Notes: generated from the sequence alone by a model not told the origin. DNA of 64,000 nucleotides from Flaviflagellibacter deserti (GCF_042652085.1 NZ_JBHSJF010000001.1:310001-374000), one strand, 5' to 3'; positions 40,771-49,069 are shown, numbered from the stretch's first letter. Program-made: numbers and translations.

Positions 40771-41640
40771 CTAGGGCCACTTCACCAGTGGCGGCATGGA
40801 CGACAGGATCGAATCGACATTGCCGCCGGTCTTCAGGCCGAAAATGGTGCCGCGATCGTAGAGCAGGTTGAATTCGACGTAGCGGCCCCGCCGTACCAGC
40901 TGCTCGTCGCGATCGGCCTTGGTCCAAGGCGTATTCATGTTACGCCGCACGATCTCGGGATAGATCGCGAGGAACGCTTCGCCGACGGCCTGGGTGAAGG
41001 CGAAATCAGCTTCGAAGTTTCCCGAATCCAGCCAGTCGTAGAAGATGCCGCCGACGCCACGGGGCTCGTTCCTGTGTTTCAACCAGAAATACTCGTCGCA
41101 CCAAGCCTTGTAGCGCTCGTAATCGGCGACCGGATGGGCGCGGCAGGCGGCCTCGAAGGCCGTGTGGAAATCCTTGGTGTCCGGATCATCCTGGGTGCGG
41201 CGCCGGTCGAGCACGGGGGTGAGATCGCCGCCGCCGCCGAACCAGGTCTTGGTCGTCCGCACATGCCGCGTGTTCATATGGACGGCAGGGACGTTCGGAT
41301 TGCGTGGATGGGCGATCAGGGAGATGCCCGAGGCCCAGAAGCGCGGATCCTCCTCGGCGCCGGGAATCTGGCCACGGAACTCCGGCGAGAACTCGCCGAA
41401 CACGGTCGAGCAGTGGACGCCGCATTTCTCGAAGACTCGCCCCGAGATCATCGACATCATGCCGCCGCCGCCGGGACGACCGGCATGGTCGGTGCGCTGC
41501 CAGGGCGTACGGACGAATCGGCCGGCCCCCAGCCCCTCGTTTCCGGGGGCATCCGCTGCCTCGTCCTCAAGCGATTCGAAGGTCGCGCAGATCCTGTCGC
41601 GGAGTTCCTCGAACCAGGCAGTCGTTGAATTCTGATCCAT
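40771..41640 (-). CDS. hemF: oxygen-dependent coproporphyrinogen III oxidase
   Basis: A 289-residue HemF, with the conserved FWASGISLIAHPRNPNVPAVHMNTRH block, FGGGGDLTPVL, and CDEYFWLKHRNEPRGVGGIFYDWLDSG. It decarboxylates coproporphyrinogen III to protoporphyrinogen IX under aerobic conditions, supplying haem for the cytochromes encoded next to it (petB, petC, cydAB). The start MDQNSTTAWFEELRDRICATFE is typical. It is divergent from petABC. Confidence 0.96.
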   Translation of the reverse strand: MDQNSTTAWFEELRDRICATFESLEDEAADAPGNEGLGAGRFVRTPWQRTDHAGRPGGGGMMSMISGRVFEKCGVHCSTVFGEFSPEFRGQIPGAEEDPRFWASGISLIAHPRNPNVPAVHMNTRHVRTTKTWFGGGGDLTPVLDRRRTQDDPDTKDFHTAFEAACRAHPVADYERYKAWCDEYFWLKHRNEPRGVGGIFYDWLDSGNFEADFAFTQAVGEAFLAIYPEIVRRNMNTPWTKADRDEQLVRRGRYVEFNLLYDRGTIFGLKTGGNVDSILSSMPPLVKWP

Positions 41641-41782
41641 ACTCTCATCGTTGTTGGCGACGTTCGGAGGCTTTCTATAGAAGCCGTGCCGACTTGGCCT
41701 TGCGTGCGATCAAACGAATCCGTGCGACATGGTGTCGTGCGGAAGGCCTCACTCTGGACAAATACCAATCTGCGAGCCAATA

Positions 41783-41819
41783 ACGCCCGCTAAATCATCG
41801 GGCGTACGACGTTCGTACG
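41783..41819. promoter_or_regulatory. two overlapping inverted repeats upstream of petABC
   Basis: ACGCCCG (41783-41789) pairs with CGGGCGT (41799-41805), and CGTACGA (41803-41809) pairs with TCGTACG (41813-41819). The two hairpins share three bases, so only one can form fully at a time. They lie 60-96 nt before the Rieske gene, where a regulator site or an mRNA switch is possible. Confidence 0.5.
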
Positions 41820-41878
41820 AGCCTCATCTTGTCGGTCGGAAGACTGCGGGAGGGCAACCCAGAAACTCCAGGAATGAG

Positions 41879-42454
41879 GTGACGGACGTGGCGACGCCGA
41901 GCTTGGTTGAACCGACCCGCCGAGACTTCCTCTATCTGGCGACTGGCGCAGTGGCTGTTGTCGGCGCTGGTGCCGTTGCGTGGCCCTTCATCAACCAGAT
42001 GAACCCGGACGCCTCGACACTGGCGCTTGCATCGACCGAGGTCGACATCGCGCCGATCGCGGAAGGTCAGAGCATCACTGTCAAATGGCGCGGCCGCCCG
42101 GTCTTCGTGCGTCACCGCACGGCGAAGGAGATCGAAGAGGGCAAGGCCGTTCCGCTGTCCGATCTCGTCGATCGTGCCGCCCGCAATCCGAACATCGACG
42201 GTGGCGACACTGCCGATGCGACCGACCAGAACCGTGCCGCCGCCGGCAAGGAGCAGTGGCTGATCATGATCGGTACCTGTACCCATCTCGGCTGCGTGCC
42301 GCTCGGTCAGGCCGGCGATTACGACGGCTGGTTCTGCCCGTGCCACGGCTCGCACTACGATACGGCCGGCCGTATCCGTAAGGGCCCGGCGCCGGAGAAC
42401 CTGCATATCCCGCCGTACGCTTTCACGAACGACACCACGATCCGGATCGGTTGA
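41879..42454 (+). CDS. petA: ubiquinol-cytochrome c reductase Rieske iron-sulfur subunit
   Basis: A 191-residue Rieske protein. A Tat-type N-terminus (TRRDFLYLATGAVAVVGAGAVAWPFI) forms the single membrane anchor; the [2Fe-2S] site is built from CTHLGC and CPCHGS. The subunit moves between quinol oxidation and cytochrome c1. The start is taken as GTG 41879 (preceded by AGGA); GTG 41888 is nearly as good. It leads the petABC operon, 34 bp before petB. Confidence 0.95.
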   Translation: MTDVATPSLVEPTRRDFLYLATGAVAVVGAGAVAWPFINQMNPDASTLALASTEVDIAPIAEGQSITVKWRGRPVFVRHRTAKEIEEGKAVPLSDLVDRAARNPNIDGGDTADATDQNRAAAGKEQWLIMIGTCTHLGCVPLGQAGDYDGWFCPCHGSHYDTAGRIRKGPAPENLHIPPYAFTNDTTIRIG

Positions 42455-42488
42455 TCCGGCCCTCCGAGGCCGCCAAGGCGAGATAACG

Positions 42489-43769
42489 ATGAGCGGACAT
42501 TCGACCTACAACCCGCAGAACCCGGTGCTGAAGTGGTTCGAGGCCCGGCTGCCGATCGTCGGCTTGATCCACTCCTCGTTCGTCGCCTATCCGACGCCGC
42601 GCAACCTGAACTATTGGTGGACCTTCGGCGCCATCCTGTCGGTCATGCTCGGCGTCCAGATCATCACTGGCGTCGTGCTCGCCATGCACTACACGCCGCA
42701 TGTCGATCTCGCCTTCAACTCCGTCGAGCACATCATGCGCGACGTGAACTACGGCTGGCTGCTGCGCTACATGCACGCCAACGGCGCGTCCATGTTCTTC
42801 ATCGCCGTCTACATCCACATGTTCCGTGGTCTCTATTACGGCTCCTACAAGGCGCCGCGTGAGGTGCTGTGGATGCTGGGCGTCGTCATCTTCCTGCTGA
42901 TGATGGCCACCGGCTTCATGGGGTACGTGCTGCCGTGGGGTCAGATGTCGCTCTGGGGCGCCATCGTCATCACCAATCTCTTCTCGGCGATCCCGATCGT
43001 CGGCGAGTACGTCACCACCTGGCTGTGGGGCGGCTTCTCGGTCGATAATCCGACGCTGAACCGCTTCTTCTCGCTGCACTACCTGCTGCCGTTCATGATC
43101 GCGGGCGTCGTCGGCCTGCATATCTGGGCGCTGCATGTCACCGGCCAGAACAACCCGACCGGCGTCGAGGTGAAATCGACGAGCGACACCGTGGCATTCA
43201 CGCCCTATGCCACGCTGAAGGACGGCTTCGCGGTCGTCTGCTTCTTCATCTTCTTCGCTTGGTTCATCTTCTACACGCCGAACTATCTCGGCCACGCGGA
43301 CAACTACATCCGCGCCAACCCGCTGCAGACGCCGGCGCACATTGTTCCGGAATGGTACTTCCTGCCGTTCTACGCGATCCTGCGTGCCATCCCGTCGAAG
43401 CTCGGCGGCGTGGTGGCCATGTTCAGCGCCATCATCGTGCTGTTCTTCCTGCCCTGGCTCGACACTGCGAAGGTCCGCTCGGCGAAGTATCGTCCGCTGT
43501 ATCGCTACTTCTTCTGGATATTCGTCGTCGTCTGCATCCTGCTCGGCTATATCGGCGCGAGCCCGCCCGAGGGCCTCTACATCACGGTCGGCCGCTTGCT
43601 GACGGCTTACTACTTCCTGCACTTCCTCGTGATCCTGCCGGTTCTCGGCCTCGTCGAGAAACCACTCCCGCTGCCGGCCTCGATCACGGAAGCCGTGCTT
43701 GGACCGAACCATGGCGGCGTTTCCGTCGTGCCGTCGTCGAGCGCCGCCGCACCGGAGCGCAGAGCTTGA
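42489..43769 (+). CDS. petB: cytochrome b of the bc1 complex
   Basis: A 426-residue integral membrane protein. Conserved pieces include NYWWTFGAILSVMLGVQIITGVVLAMHY, the haem-ligating histidines in the second and fourth helices (MHANGASMFFIAVYIHMFRG; HYLLPFMIAGVVGLHIWALH), the Qo-site PEWYFLPFYAILR and QMSLWGA. It carries haems bL and bH and the two quinone sites. The C-terminus is full length (eight helices), not split as in b6/IV. It is in the middle of petABC. Confidence 0.97.
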   Translation: MSGHSTYNPQNPVLKWFEARLPIVGLIHSSFVAYPTPRNLNYWWTFGAILSVMLGVQIITGVVLAMHYTPHVDLAFNSVEHIMRDVNYGWLLRYMHANGASMFFIAVYIHMFRGLYYGSYKAPREVLWMLGVVIFLLMMATGFMGYVLPWGQMSLWGAIVITNLFSAIPIVGEYVTTWLWGGFSVDNPTLNRFFSLHYLLPFMIAGVVGLHIWALHVTGQNNPTGVEVKSTSDTVAFTPYATLKDGFAVVCFFIFFAWFIFYTPNYLGHADNYIRANPLQTPAHIVPEWYFLPFYAILRAIPSKLGGVVAMFSAIIVLFFLPWLDTAKVRSAKYRPLYRYFFWIFVVVCILLGYIGASPPEGLYITVGRLLTAYYFLHFLVILPVLGLVEKPLPLPASITEAVLGPNHGGVSVVPSSSAAAPERRA

Positions 43770-43801
43770 TCCGCGACCGCCTGTCCCCGAGGACCCGCCC
43801 G

Positions 43802-44644
43802 ATGACGCATGCTCTCGTCCAGGCCGTGAAAGCGGCAGCCGTTGCGATCGCCGTGTTCGCCGCGACGCCAAGCCTCGCCGCGGAAGGCGGCGCTCATCCG
43901 GAAAAGGCTGGCTGGAGCTTCAGCGGCCCGTTGGGTCACTTCGACCGTGGCCAGCTGCAGCGCGGCTTCAAGGTCTATCGCGAGGTCTGTGCCAGCTGTC
44001 ACTCGATGAACCTGATCTCGTTCCGCAACCTGATGGAAGAGGGCGGTCCGGAATTCTCGGAAGGCCAGGTCCGTCAGCTCGCGAGCGAATACAAGGTCAC
44101 CGACGGTCCGAACGATGCAGGCGAGATGTTCGAGCGCCCGGCCCGTCTGTCCGATCGCTTCCCGTCGCCGTTCCCGAACGAGCAGGCGGCACGCGCAGCC
44201 CAGGGCGGCGCCTATCCGCCGGACTTCTCGCTACTGGCCAAGGCCCGCACCTATTCGCGCGGTGTCTGGCTGTCGCTGCTCGACCTCGTCCTGCAGTACC
44301 AGGAGCACGGCCCGGACTACATTCACGCTCTGCTCACCGGCTATGACCATCAGCCGCCGGAGGGTTCGCACGGCCAGACCGGCCTGCACTACAACCCGTA
44401 TTTCCCGGGCGGCTGGATTGCGATGCCAAAGCCGATCAGCGACGGCCAGGTCGAGTATCCGGACGGCTCGCCGACCACGGTCGAGCAGTATTCGCGCGAC
44501 GTCTCGGCGTTCATGATGTGGGCTGCCGAGCCGCATCTCGAAACCCGCAAGCGCATCGGCTTCCAGGTGATGGTCTTCCTCATCATCTTCGCCGGCCTGC
44601 TGTACTTCACCAAGAAGAAGGTCTGGAGCGACGTCGCTCACTGA
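43802..44644 (+). CDS. petC: cytochrome c1 of the bc1 complex
   Basis: A 280-residue protein with a signal peptide (MTHALVQAVKAAAVAIAVFAATPSLAAE), the c-type haem site CASCH, a membrane anchor near the C-terminus (FQVMVFLIIFAGLLYFTKKKVW) and the haem-ligand methionine region GGWIAMPKPI. The ATG at 43802 lies 32 nt after petB; the frame is open far upstream inside petB but the signal peptide decides the start. A rho-independent terminator follows immediately, closing the operon. Confidence 0.96.
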   Translation: MTHALVQAVKAAAVAIAVFAATPSLAAEGGAHPEKAGWSFSGPLGHFDRGQLQRGFKVYREVCASCHSMNLISFRNLMEEGGPEFSEGQVRQLASEYKVTDGPNDAGEMFERPARLSDRFPSPFPNEQAARAAQGGAYPPDFSLLAKARTYSRGVWLSLLDLVLQYQEHGPDYIHALLTGYDHQPPEGSHGQTGLHYNPYFPGGWIAMPKPISDGQVEYPDGSPTTVEQYSRDVSAFMMWAAEPHLETRKRIGFQVMVFLIIFAGLLYFTKKKVWSDVAH

Positions 44645-44662
44645 TCTTCGCCACCAGTCGCG

Positions 44663-44686
44663 AACGGGCCCTGCGGGGCCCGTTTT
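44663..44686 (+). terminator. rho-independent terminator of petABC
   Basis: A perfect 9-bp stem AACGGGCCC (44663-44671) with GGGCCCGTT (44676-44684), loop TGCG, is followed by TTTTC. It starts 18 nt after the petC stop codon. Confidence 0.85.
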
Positions 44687-44708
44687 CATGTCCGGTTCTG
44701 AAAGCGCT

Positions 44709-44736
44709 TTGACACGGCGGGCGTACTGAGCATGAT
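44709..44736 (+). promoter_or_regulatory. probable sigma-70-type promoter of apt
   Basis: TTGACA at 44709-44714 is followed after 16 bases by CATGAT at 44731-44736. It sits 35 nt before the apt start and just after the pet terminator, where a new promoter is needed. Confidence 0.45.
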
Positions 44737-44770
44737 GCCGCCCCCGCCCGATCCCCTCTGAAGAGATCCA

Positions 44771-45304
44771 ATGTCTTCCGAACTCGAAGCCCTGATCCGC
44801 ACGATTCCGGACTACCCCAAGCCGGGCATCATGTTCCGCGACATCACCACGCTGCTGCAGCATCCAAAGGGCCTCAAGCTTTCGGTTGACGGTCTGGCGG
44901 AGAAGTTCAGCCGCGAGGAGATCGACCTCGTCGCCGGCATCGAGGCGCGTGGCTTCATCCTCGGCGGCGCGGTCGCCCATGTCCTCGGCAAGGGCTTCGT
45001 GCCGATCCGCAAGAAGGGCAAGCTGCCCCACGTCACGCTGAGCCAGGAATATGCGCTCGAATATGGCGTCGACCATGTCGAGGTACACGCCGACGCCTGC
45101 AAGCCGGGCCAGAAGGTTCTCGTCATCGACGATCTGATCGCGACCGGCGGCACGGCAGAAGCGGGCCTTAATCTCATCCGGCGTCTCGGTGGTGTTCTGG
45201 TCGGAGCGGGTTTCGTCATCGACCTGCCGGAGCTCGGCGGAGCGGAGCGCCTGCGCAAGGCCGGCGTCCATGTTGAGTCGCTGGTTTCGTTCGCGGGGCA
45301 TTGA
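44771..45304 (+). CDS. apt: adenine phosphoribosyltransferase
   Basis: A 177-residue enzyme with the APT opening LEALIRTIPDYPKPGIMFRDITTLL, GIEARGFILGGAVAH, and the PRPP-binding loop VLVIDDLIATGGTAEAG. It salvages adenine to AMP using PRPP made by prs (49.1 kb). It is a single-gene unit between the petABC terminator and the palindrome before nfi. Confidence 0.96.
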   Translation: MSSELEALIRTIPDYPKPGIMFRDITTLLQHPKGLKLSVDGLAEKFSREEIDLVAGIEARGFILGGAVAHVLGKGFVPIRKKGKLPHVTLSQEYALEYGVDHVEVHADACKPGQKVLVIDDLIATGGTAEAGLNLIRRLGGVLVGAGFVIDLPELGGAERLRKAGVHVESLVSFAGH

Positions 45305-45309
45305 GCGTT

Positions 45310-45336
45310 CCCCTCTCCCGCTTCGCAGGAGAGGGG
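45310..45336. terminator. intergenic hairpin between apt and nfi, likely bidirectional terminator / repeat remnant
   Basis: A 9-bp stem CCCCTCTCC (45310-45318) with GGAGAGGGG (45328-45336) and a 9-nt loop fills the gap between two convergent genes. The arm sequence resembles the first hairpin of the 65-bp repeats and the palindrome at 1453, so it may be a solo half-copy. There is no T tract on either side. Confidence 0.55.
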
Positions 45337-46002
45337 CTACCCAAATACGCCGGCCGCCTTATGCGCCCGCCGGATCGGCTCTGGCAGACGATATTTCGGC
45401 GACGTCGCCATGATCAGTTCGATCGTCGTGTCGAGGTCGGCCAGATGTCCCGGCGAGACGAAGACCGGCTTGCAGCCCGGGCGCGTCCTAAGCGCCGCTC
45501 CGACGACCTCACCGCGATCAATGACCGGCGTCCAGGCGCCGCGTTCCGGACCGGACTCCTGATTGGTTCCGCAGAGCCGGTTCTTGGCATTGGCGATGGT
45601 CGGCACCCCGAGCCACAACCCCATATGGCTCGCGATGCCGACCCTGCGCGGGTGCAGATAACCCGAGCCGTCGAAGATGAAGACGTCCGGCGTGTGCCTG
45701 AGCTTCTCGAATGCCTCGACCAAAACCTCGCCCTCGCGGAATGAGAGCAGGCCGGGAACGTAGGGGAACGTCGTCGGACGCTGGGCGAGGGCGGTTTCCA
45801 CCGGCTCGAAGCCCGGGAATGTCATCACCACGACCGCCGCCTGCGAGACCTCGTTCTTCACGCTGACGTCGACGCCCGCGACTGTCCTGATCGCGGAGAG
45901 ATCAAGCGGGCGGTCGGCGATCACCTCGTGCCTCAGATCGTTCTGCAGCGCGATTGCCTCCTTGGGCGAGAGAGACCAGCTATGCCGTCTCTCGAGCTTC
46001 AT
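45337..46002 (-). CDS. nfi: endonuclease V (deoxyinosine 3'-endonuclease)
   Basis: A 221-residue EndoV. The catalytic aspartate is in VAGVDVSVKN, the wedge motif in PYVPGLLSFREGEVL, the second acidic residue in FIFDGSGYLHPRRVGIASHMG, and the C-terminal GAALRTRPGCKPVFVSPGH is also conserved. It nicks DNA one base 3' of deoxyinosine from adenine deamination. Its start codon overlaps the ychF stop codon by one base (TGATG), a coupling that puts it under the ychF promoter. Confidence 0.93.
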   Translation of the reverse strand: MKLERRHSWSLSPKEAIALQNDLRHEVIADRPLDLSAIRTVAGVDVSVKNEVSQAAVVVMTFPGFEPVETALAQRPTTFPYVPGLLSFREGEVLVEAFEKLRHTPDVFIFDGSGYLHPRRVGIASHMGLWLGVPTIANAKNRLCGTNQESGPERGAWTPVIDRGEVVGAALRTRPGCKPVFVSPGHLADLDTTIELIMATSPKYRLPEPIRRAHKAAGVFG

Positions 46003-47099
46003 CAGTTGGCGAAGCGGAAGTGCAGGACGTCGCCGTCGGCGACGACATATTCCTTGCCCTCGAGCCGGAGCTTGCCGGCATCGCGCGCGCCGCTCTCGCC
46101 CTTGAACTGGACGTAATCGTTATAGGCGATCGTCTCGGCGCGGATGAAGCCCTTCTCGAAATCCGAATGGATCACGCCCGCCGCAGCCGGGCCCTTGGTG
46201 CCCCTCTCGATGGTCCAGGCGCGGGCTTCCTTCGGGCCGACGGTGAAATAGGTCACGAGGCCGAGAAGGTCGTAGCCGGCACGGATCAGGCGGTCGAGGC
46301 CAGCTTCGCCGAGGCCGAGCGCTTCGAGGTATTCCGCGCGCTCCTCCTGCGGAAGAACCGCGATCTCGCTCTCGATGCGGGCCGAGATGGCGACGGCGAC
46401 GGCGCCTTCTTCCTTTGCGCGGCGCTCGACTTCGGCGGAGTATTTGTTACCGGTCGCGGCCGATGCCTCGTCGACATTGGCGACATAGAGAACGGGCTTC
46501 GAGGTCAGCAGGTTGAGGGCCTGGAACGTGGCATGGTCCTCCGGGCGGATTTTGGCCATGCGCGCCGGCTTGCCCTCACGCAGGAGCGGCAGGACGATCT
46601 GGACGATGTCGAGGCTTTCCTTGGCTTCCTTGTCGCCGCCGCGAGCCTTCTTCTCGAGCGCGGTGACGCGCTTCTCCAGGCTGTCCAGGTCGGCCAGCAT
46701 CAGCTCGGTCTCGACGGTTTCCGCATCGGCGAGCGGATCGATCTTTCCTTCGACATGGGTGATGTCGTCGTCCTCGAAGCAGCGCAGCACATAGGCCACG
46801 GCATCGACTTCGCGGATATGGGCGAGGAACTGGTTGCCGAGGCCTTCGCCCTGCGAGGCTCCGCGCACGAGGCCGGCGATGTCGACGAAGGTCAGGCGCG
46901 TCGGGATGATCTGCGCCGAGCCGCCGATCTCGGCCAGGGTGTCGAGACGCGGATCCGGAACGGCCACTTCACCGACATTCGGCTCGATGGTGCAGAACGG
47001 ATAATTCGCCGCCTGCGCCGCCGCCGTCTGCGTGAGGGCGTTGAAGAGGGTCGACTTGCCGACGTTCGGCAGGCCGACGATGCCGCACTTGAAACCCAT
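46002..47099 (-). CDS. ychF: YchF-type P-loop ATPase/GTPase
   Basis: A 365-residue Obg-family protein. Walker A is GLPNVGKST (positions 8-16), the switch region DIAGLVRGASQGEGLGN and the ATP-specific NVDE motif (YVANVDEAS) in place of NKxD, which is the hallmark of YchF. A C-terminal TGS-like domain ends VVADGDVLHFRFAN. The ATG at 47099 opens the conserved MGFKCGIVGLPNVGKS. YchF binds ribosomes and is linked to stress and translation. The neighbours pth and rplY on the same strand are its usual companions. Confidence 0.96.
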   Translation of the reverse strand: MGFKCGIVGLPNVGKSTLFNALTQTAAAQAANYPFCTIEPNVGEVAVPDPRLDTLAEIGGSAQIIPTRLTFVDIAGLVRGASQGEGLGNQFLAHIREVDAVAYVLRCFEDDDITHVEGKIDPLADAETVETELMLADLDSLEKRVTALEKKARGGDKEAKESLDIVQIVLPLLREGKPARMAKIRPEDHATFQALNLLTSKPVLYVANVDEASAATGNKYSAEVERRAKEEGAVAVAISARIESEIAVLPQEERAEYLEALGLGEAGLDRLIRAGYDLLGLVTYFTVGPKEARAWTIERGTKGPAAAGVIHSDFEKGFIRAETIAYNDYVQFKGESGARDAGKLRLEGKEYVVADGDVLHFRFAN

Positions 47100-47104
47100 T
47101 CTCT

Positions 47105-47719
47105 CTAATCCTCTCGGCGCTCGCCCGGCCGCTTCGGAGCGGAGAAGCCCGCCGCGCTGAGCGCAAGATGCACTTTGTTCTGAAATCCCGTCTCGTCGCC
47201 TTTGGCGAGGAGGTCTGCGTTGTCTGCGATCGCATCGACAAGACAATTCACCCACTCGCGATCAGCTTTCGCGAAATCGCTGAGCACGTGGGCGTGGACG
47301 ATATCCTTGATGCCGGGATGGCCGATGCCGATCCGTACCCGGATATAATCGTTGCCGATCGCCGGCGTGATCGAACGCAGCCCGTTATGGCCCGCATTGC
47401 CGCCGCCCGCCTTCACCCGCAGCTTCGCCGGAGCGAGATCGAGCTCGTCGTGGAACACGACCACGTCTGGCAGGGCGATCTTGAAGAAACGGACCGCCTC
47501 GGCAACCGAGCGGCCCGACTCATTCATGTAGGTCTTCGGCTTGAGCAGCAGCGTCTTCACGCCGCCGATCTCTCCGTCCGCCGCATCTGCCTGGAAGCGC
47601 GAACGCCAGGGGCTGAACCCCCAGCGCTGCGCGATGCGATCGACGGCCATGAATCCGATATTGTGGCGGTTGCCGGAATATTGGGATCCAGGATTGCCGA
47701 GGCCAACGAAGAGCCGCAT
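47105..47719 (-). CDS. pth: peptidyl-tRNA hydrolase
   Basis: A 204-residue Pth with the opening MRLFVGLGNPGSQYSGNRHNIGFMAVD carrying the catalytic histidine, KPKTYMNESGRSV, and GGNAGHNGLRSI. It releases peptides from peptidyl-tRNA. It lies 15 nt downstream of rplY and 5 nt upstream of ychF, in the usual rplY-pth-ychF order. Confidence 0.96.
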   Translation of the reverse strand: MRLFVGLGNPGSQYSGNRHNIGFMAVDRIAQRWGFSPWRSRFQADAADGEIGGVKTLLLKPKTYMNESGRSVAEAVRFFKIALPDVVVFHDELDLAPAKLRVKAGGGNAGHNGLRSITPAIGNDYIRVRIGIGHPGIKDIVHAHVLSDFAKADREWVNCLVDAIADNADLLAKGDETGFQNKVHLALSAAGFSAPKRPGERRED

Positions 47720-47734
47720 GTGACGGCTCTTCTG

Positions 47735-48370
47735 TTACTCGGCCTTCTTCGGCTCTTCGGCTGCGGGGGCGGCCTCGCCCTCGGCTGCCGCAGGCTCCTC
47801 GATGGCGACGGTCGGCGCTGCGATGGTCGCGACGGTGAAGTCCTCGCGGCTCGTCGGCTTCGTACCTTCCGGCAGCTTGACCGCCGAGATGTGGATCGAG
47901 TCACCGATCGTCAGACCGGTCAGGTCGATCTCGATGAATTCCGGGATCTTCTCTGCCGGGACGGTGAGGTCGATCGAGTGCTCGACGATGTTGAGCACGC
48001 CGCCGGCCTTCAGGCCCGGGGACTTGTCTTCGTTCACGAAGTGCACCGGCACCTGGACGTGGACGACAGAGTCCTTCGAGACGCGGAGGAAATCGACGTG
48101 GATCAGGAAGTCCTTCACCGGGTCGACCTGGTAGTCGCGCGGGATCGCGCGCTCTTTCTTGCCGCCGACCTCGATCTCGAAGATCGTGGTCAGGAAACCG
48201 CCTGCATGCAGCAGAAGCGTGGTCTGCTTGGCGTCGAGCGTGATGCCGACGGGAGGCTGCTTGGCGCCGTAAATGACGGCGGGAATCTTGTTTTCACGGC
48301 GCAATGCACGAGCGGCCCCCTTGCCGGCCCGATCGCGCGCTTCGGCCTTGATAACCTTGGTCGCGGACAT
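47735..48370 (-). CDS. rplY: 50S ribosomal protein L25/general stress protein Ctc
   Basis: A 211-residue long-form L25 (CTC-type). An N-terminal 5S rRNA-binding domain (about 1-95, EARDRAGKGAARALRRENKIPAVIYG ... VDFLRVSKDS) is followed by the TL5/CTC beta domain and an Ala/Glu-rich tail typical of alphaproteobacteria. It is the first gene of rplY-pth-ychF-nfi. A short hairpin lies in its leader (48394-48411). Confidence 0.95.
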   Translation of the reverse strand: MSATKVIKAEARDRAGKGAARALRRENKIPAVIYGAKQPPVGITLDAKQTTLLLHAGGFLTTIFEIEVGGKKERAIPRDYQVDPVKDFLIHVDFLRVSKDSVVHVQVPVHFVNEDKSPGLKAGGVLNIVEHSIDLTVPAEKIPEFIEIDLTGLTIGDSIHISAVKLPEGTKPTSREDFTVATIAAPTVAIEEPAAAEGEAAPAAEEPKKAE

Positions 48371-48393
48371 AGTCGTATCTCCAGAATGTAAGA

Positions 48394-48411
48394 AGGCCGC
48401 GCGAGCGGCCT
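48394..48411 (-). promoter_or_regulatory. hairpin in the rplY leader / after parE
   Basis: A 7-bp stem AGGCCGC (48394-48400) with GCGGCCT (48405-48411), loop GCGA, followed on the minus strand by TCTTAC. It lies 24 nt before rplY; it may end transcription from parDE or act as an attenuator of rplY. Confidence 0.4.
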
Positions 48412-48462
48412 CTCAGAAGGTCCGGCGCACCTCCAGGGGTGTCGGACGCCGAACGGGCGGTT

Positions 48463-48810
48463 CTATAGCGGAAGGAGGGGCTGAGAGCAACGCTGGGGAT
48501 CAGTGGAATGCATCGTCCGTGACGTCCATGTAGCCGCTGAGAACCTCAGAACCTCGATGCCTCGCGCATGGGGACGATAGAAGACGATGTAGCGCCCGAC
48601 GGCAAAACTGCGAACGTCATTCCCGAGATCGTACCTCAGGCGTCCGGCGAGTGGATTTTCCGCCAGCATCTCGGACGTCGAGACCAGCTTTCGAATGAGC
48701 ATATCGGCAGCAGACATGTTGTCGGCGGCGACGAACGACCAGATGTCCAGAAGATCCGTTCGCGCTCGCCTGGTGGGCAGCGCAATTCTGTCGGACTTAT
48801 CGGCCGGCAC
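48463..48810 (-). pseudogene. parE: ParE/RelE-type toxin gene, apparently frameshifted near its 3' end
   Basis: The first 95 or so codons encode a ParE-like toxin (LPTRRARTDLLDIWSFVAADNMSAADMLIRKLVSTSEMLAENPLAGRLRYDLGNDVRSFAVGRYIVFYRP). After GIEVLR the current frame runs into an atypical tail. In the next frame the same DNA encodes VLSGYMDVTDDAFH and a stop at 48500-48502, a typical ParE ending, so one base appears to be missing at about 48541-48551. The site is an exact 8-bp tandem repeat, GAGGTTCT twice. The toxin may be inactive, or the base may be a sequencing error. Its start overlaps parD by 14 nt. Confidence 0.75.
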
Positions 48811-49051
48811 GCTTGCGAGCGTCCCTCAGGATTTCCTCGACATCGAACGGGCCTGCCTCGAAGCCGCTCTCGATGCCTTCCCGGACCATGCGCCGAAGCG
48901 CTTCGAGCTTCACCTGCCGCGTTTCCTCACGCTCCTCGACAAGCCGCAGTCCGTCGCGCACGACCTCGCTGGCCGATGCATAACGCCCGCTATCGACCAA
49001 TTCGCGGATCAATTTCTCGTAGTGTTCGCCGAGGGAATAGCTCGATGCCAT
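48797..49051 (-). CDS. parD: ParD-type antitoxin (ribbon-helix-helix)
   Basis: An 84-residue protein with an N-terminal RHH domain (SYSLGEHYEKLIRELVDSGRYASASEVVRDGLRLVEERE) and a charged C-terminal toxin-binding tail. It should neutralise the ParE product and repress its own promoter; palindromic sequences lie directly upstream. It overlaps the toxin gene by 14 nt, the usual coupling. The pair is inserted between prs and rplY. Confidence 0.9.
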   Translation of the reverse strand: MASSYSLGEHYEKLIRELVDSGRYASASEVVRDGLRLVEEREETRQVKLEALRRMVREGIESGFEAGPFDVEEILRDARKRAGR

Positions 49052-49069
49052 ACCCGAACAATATCCGGA

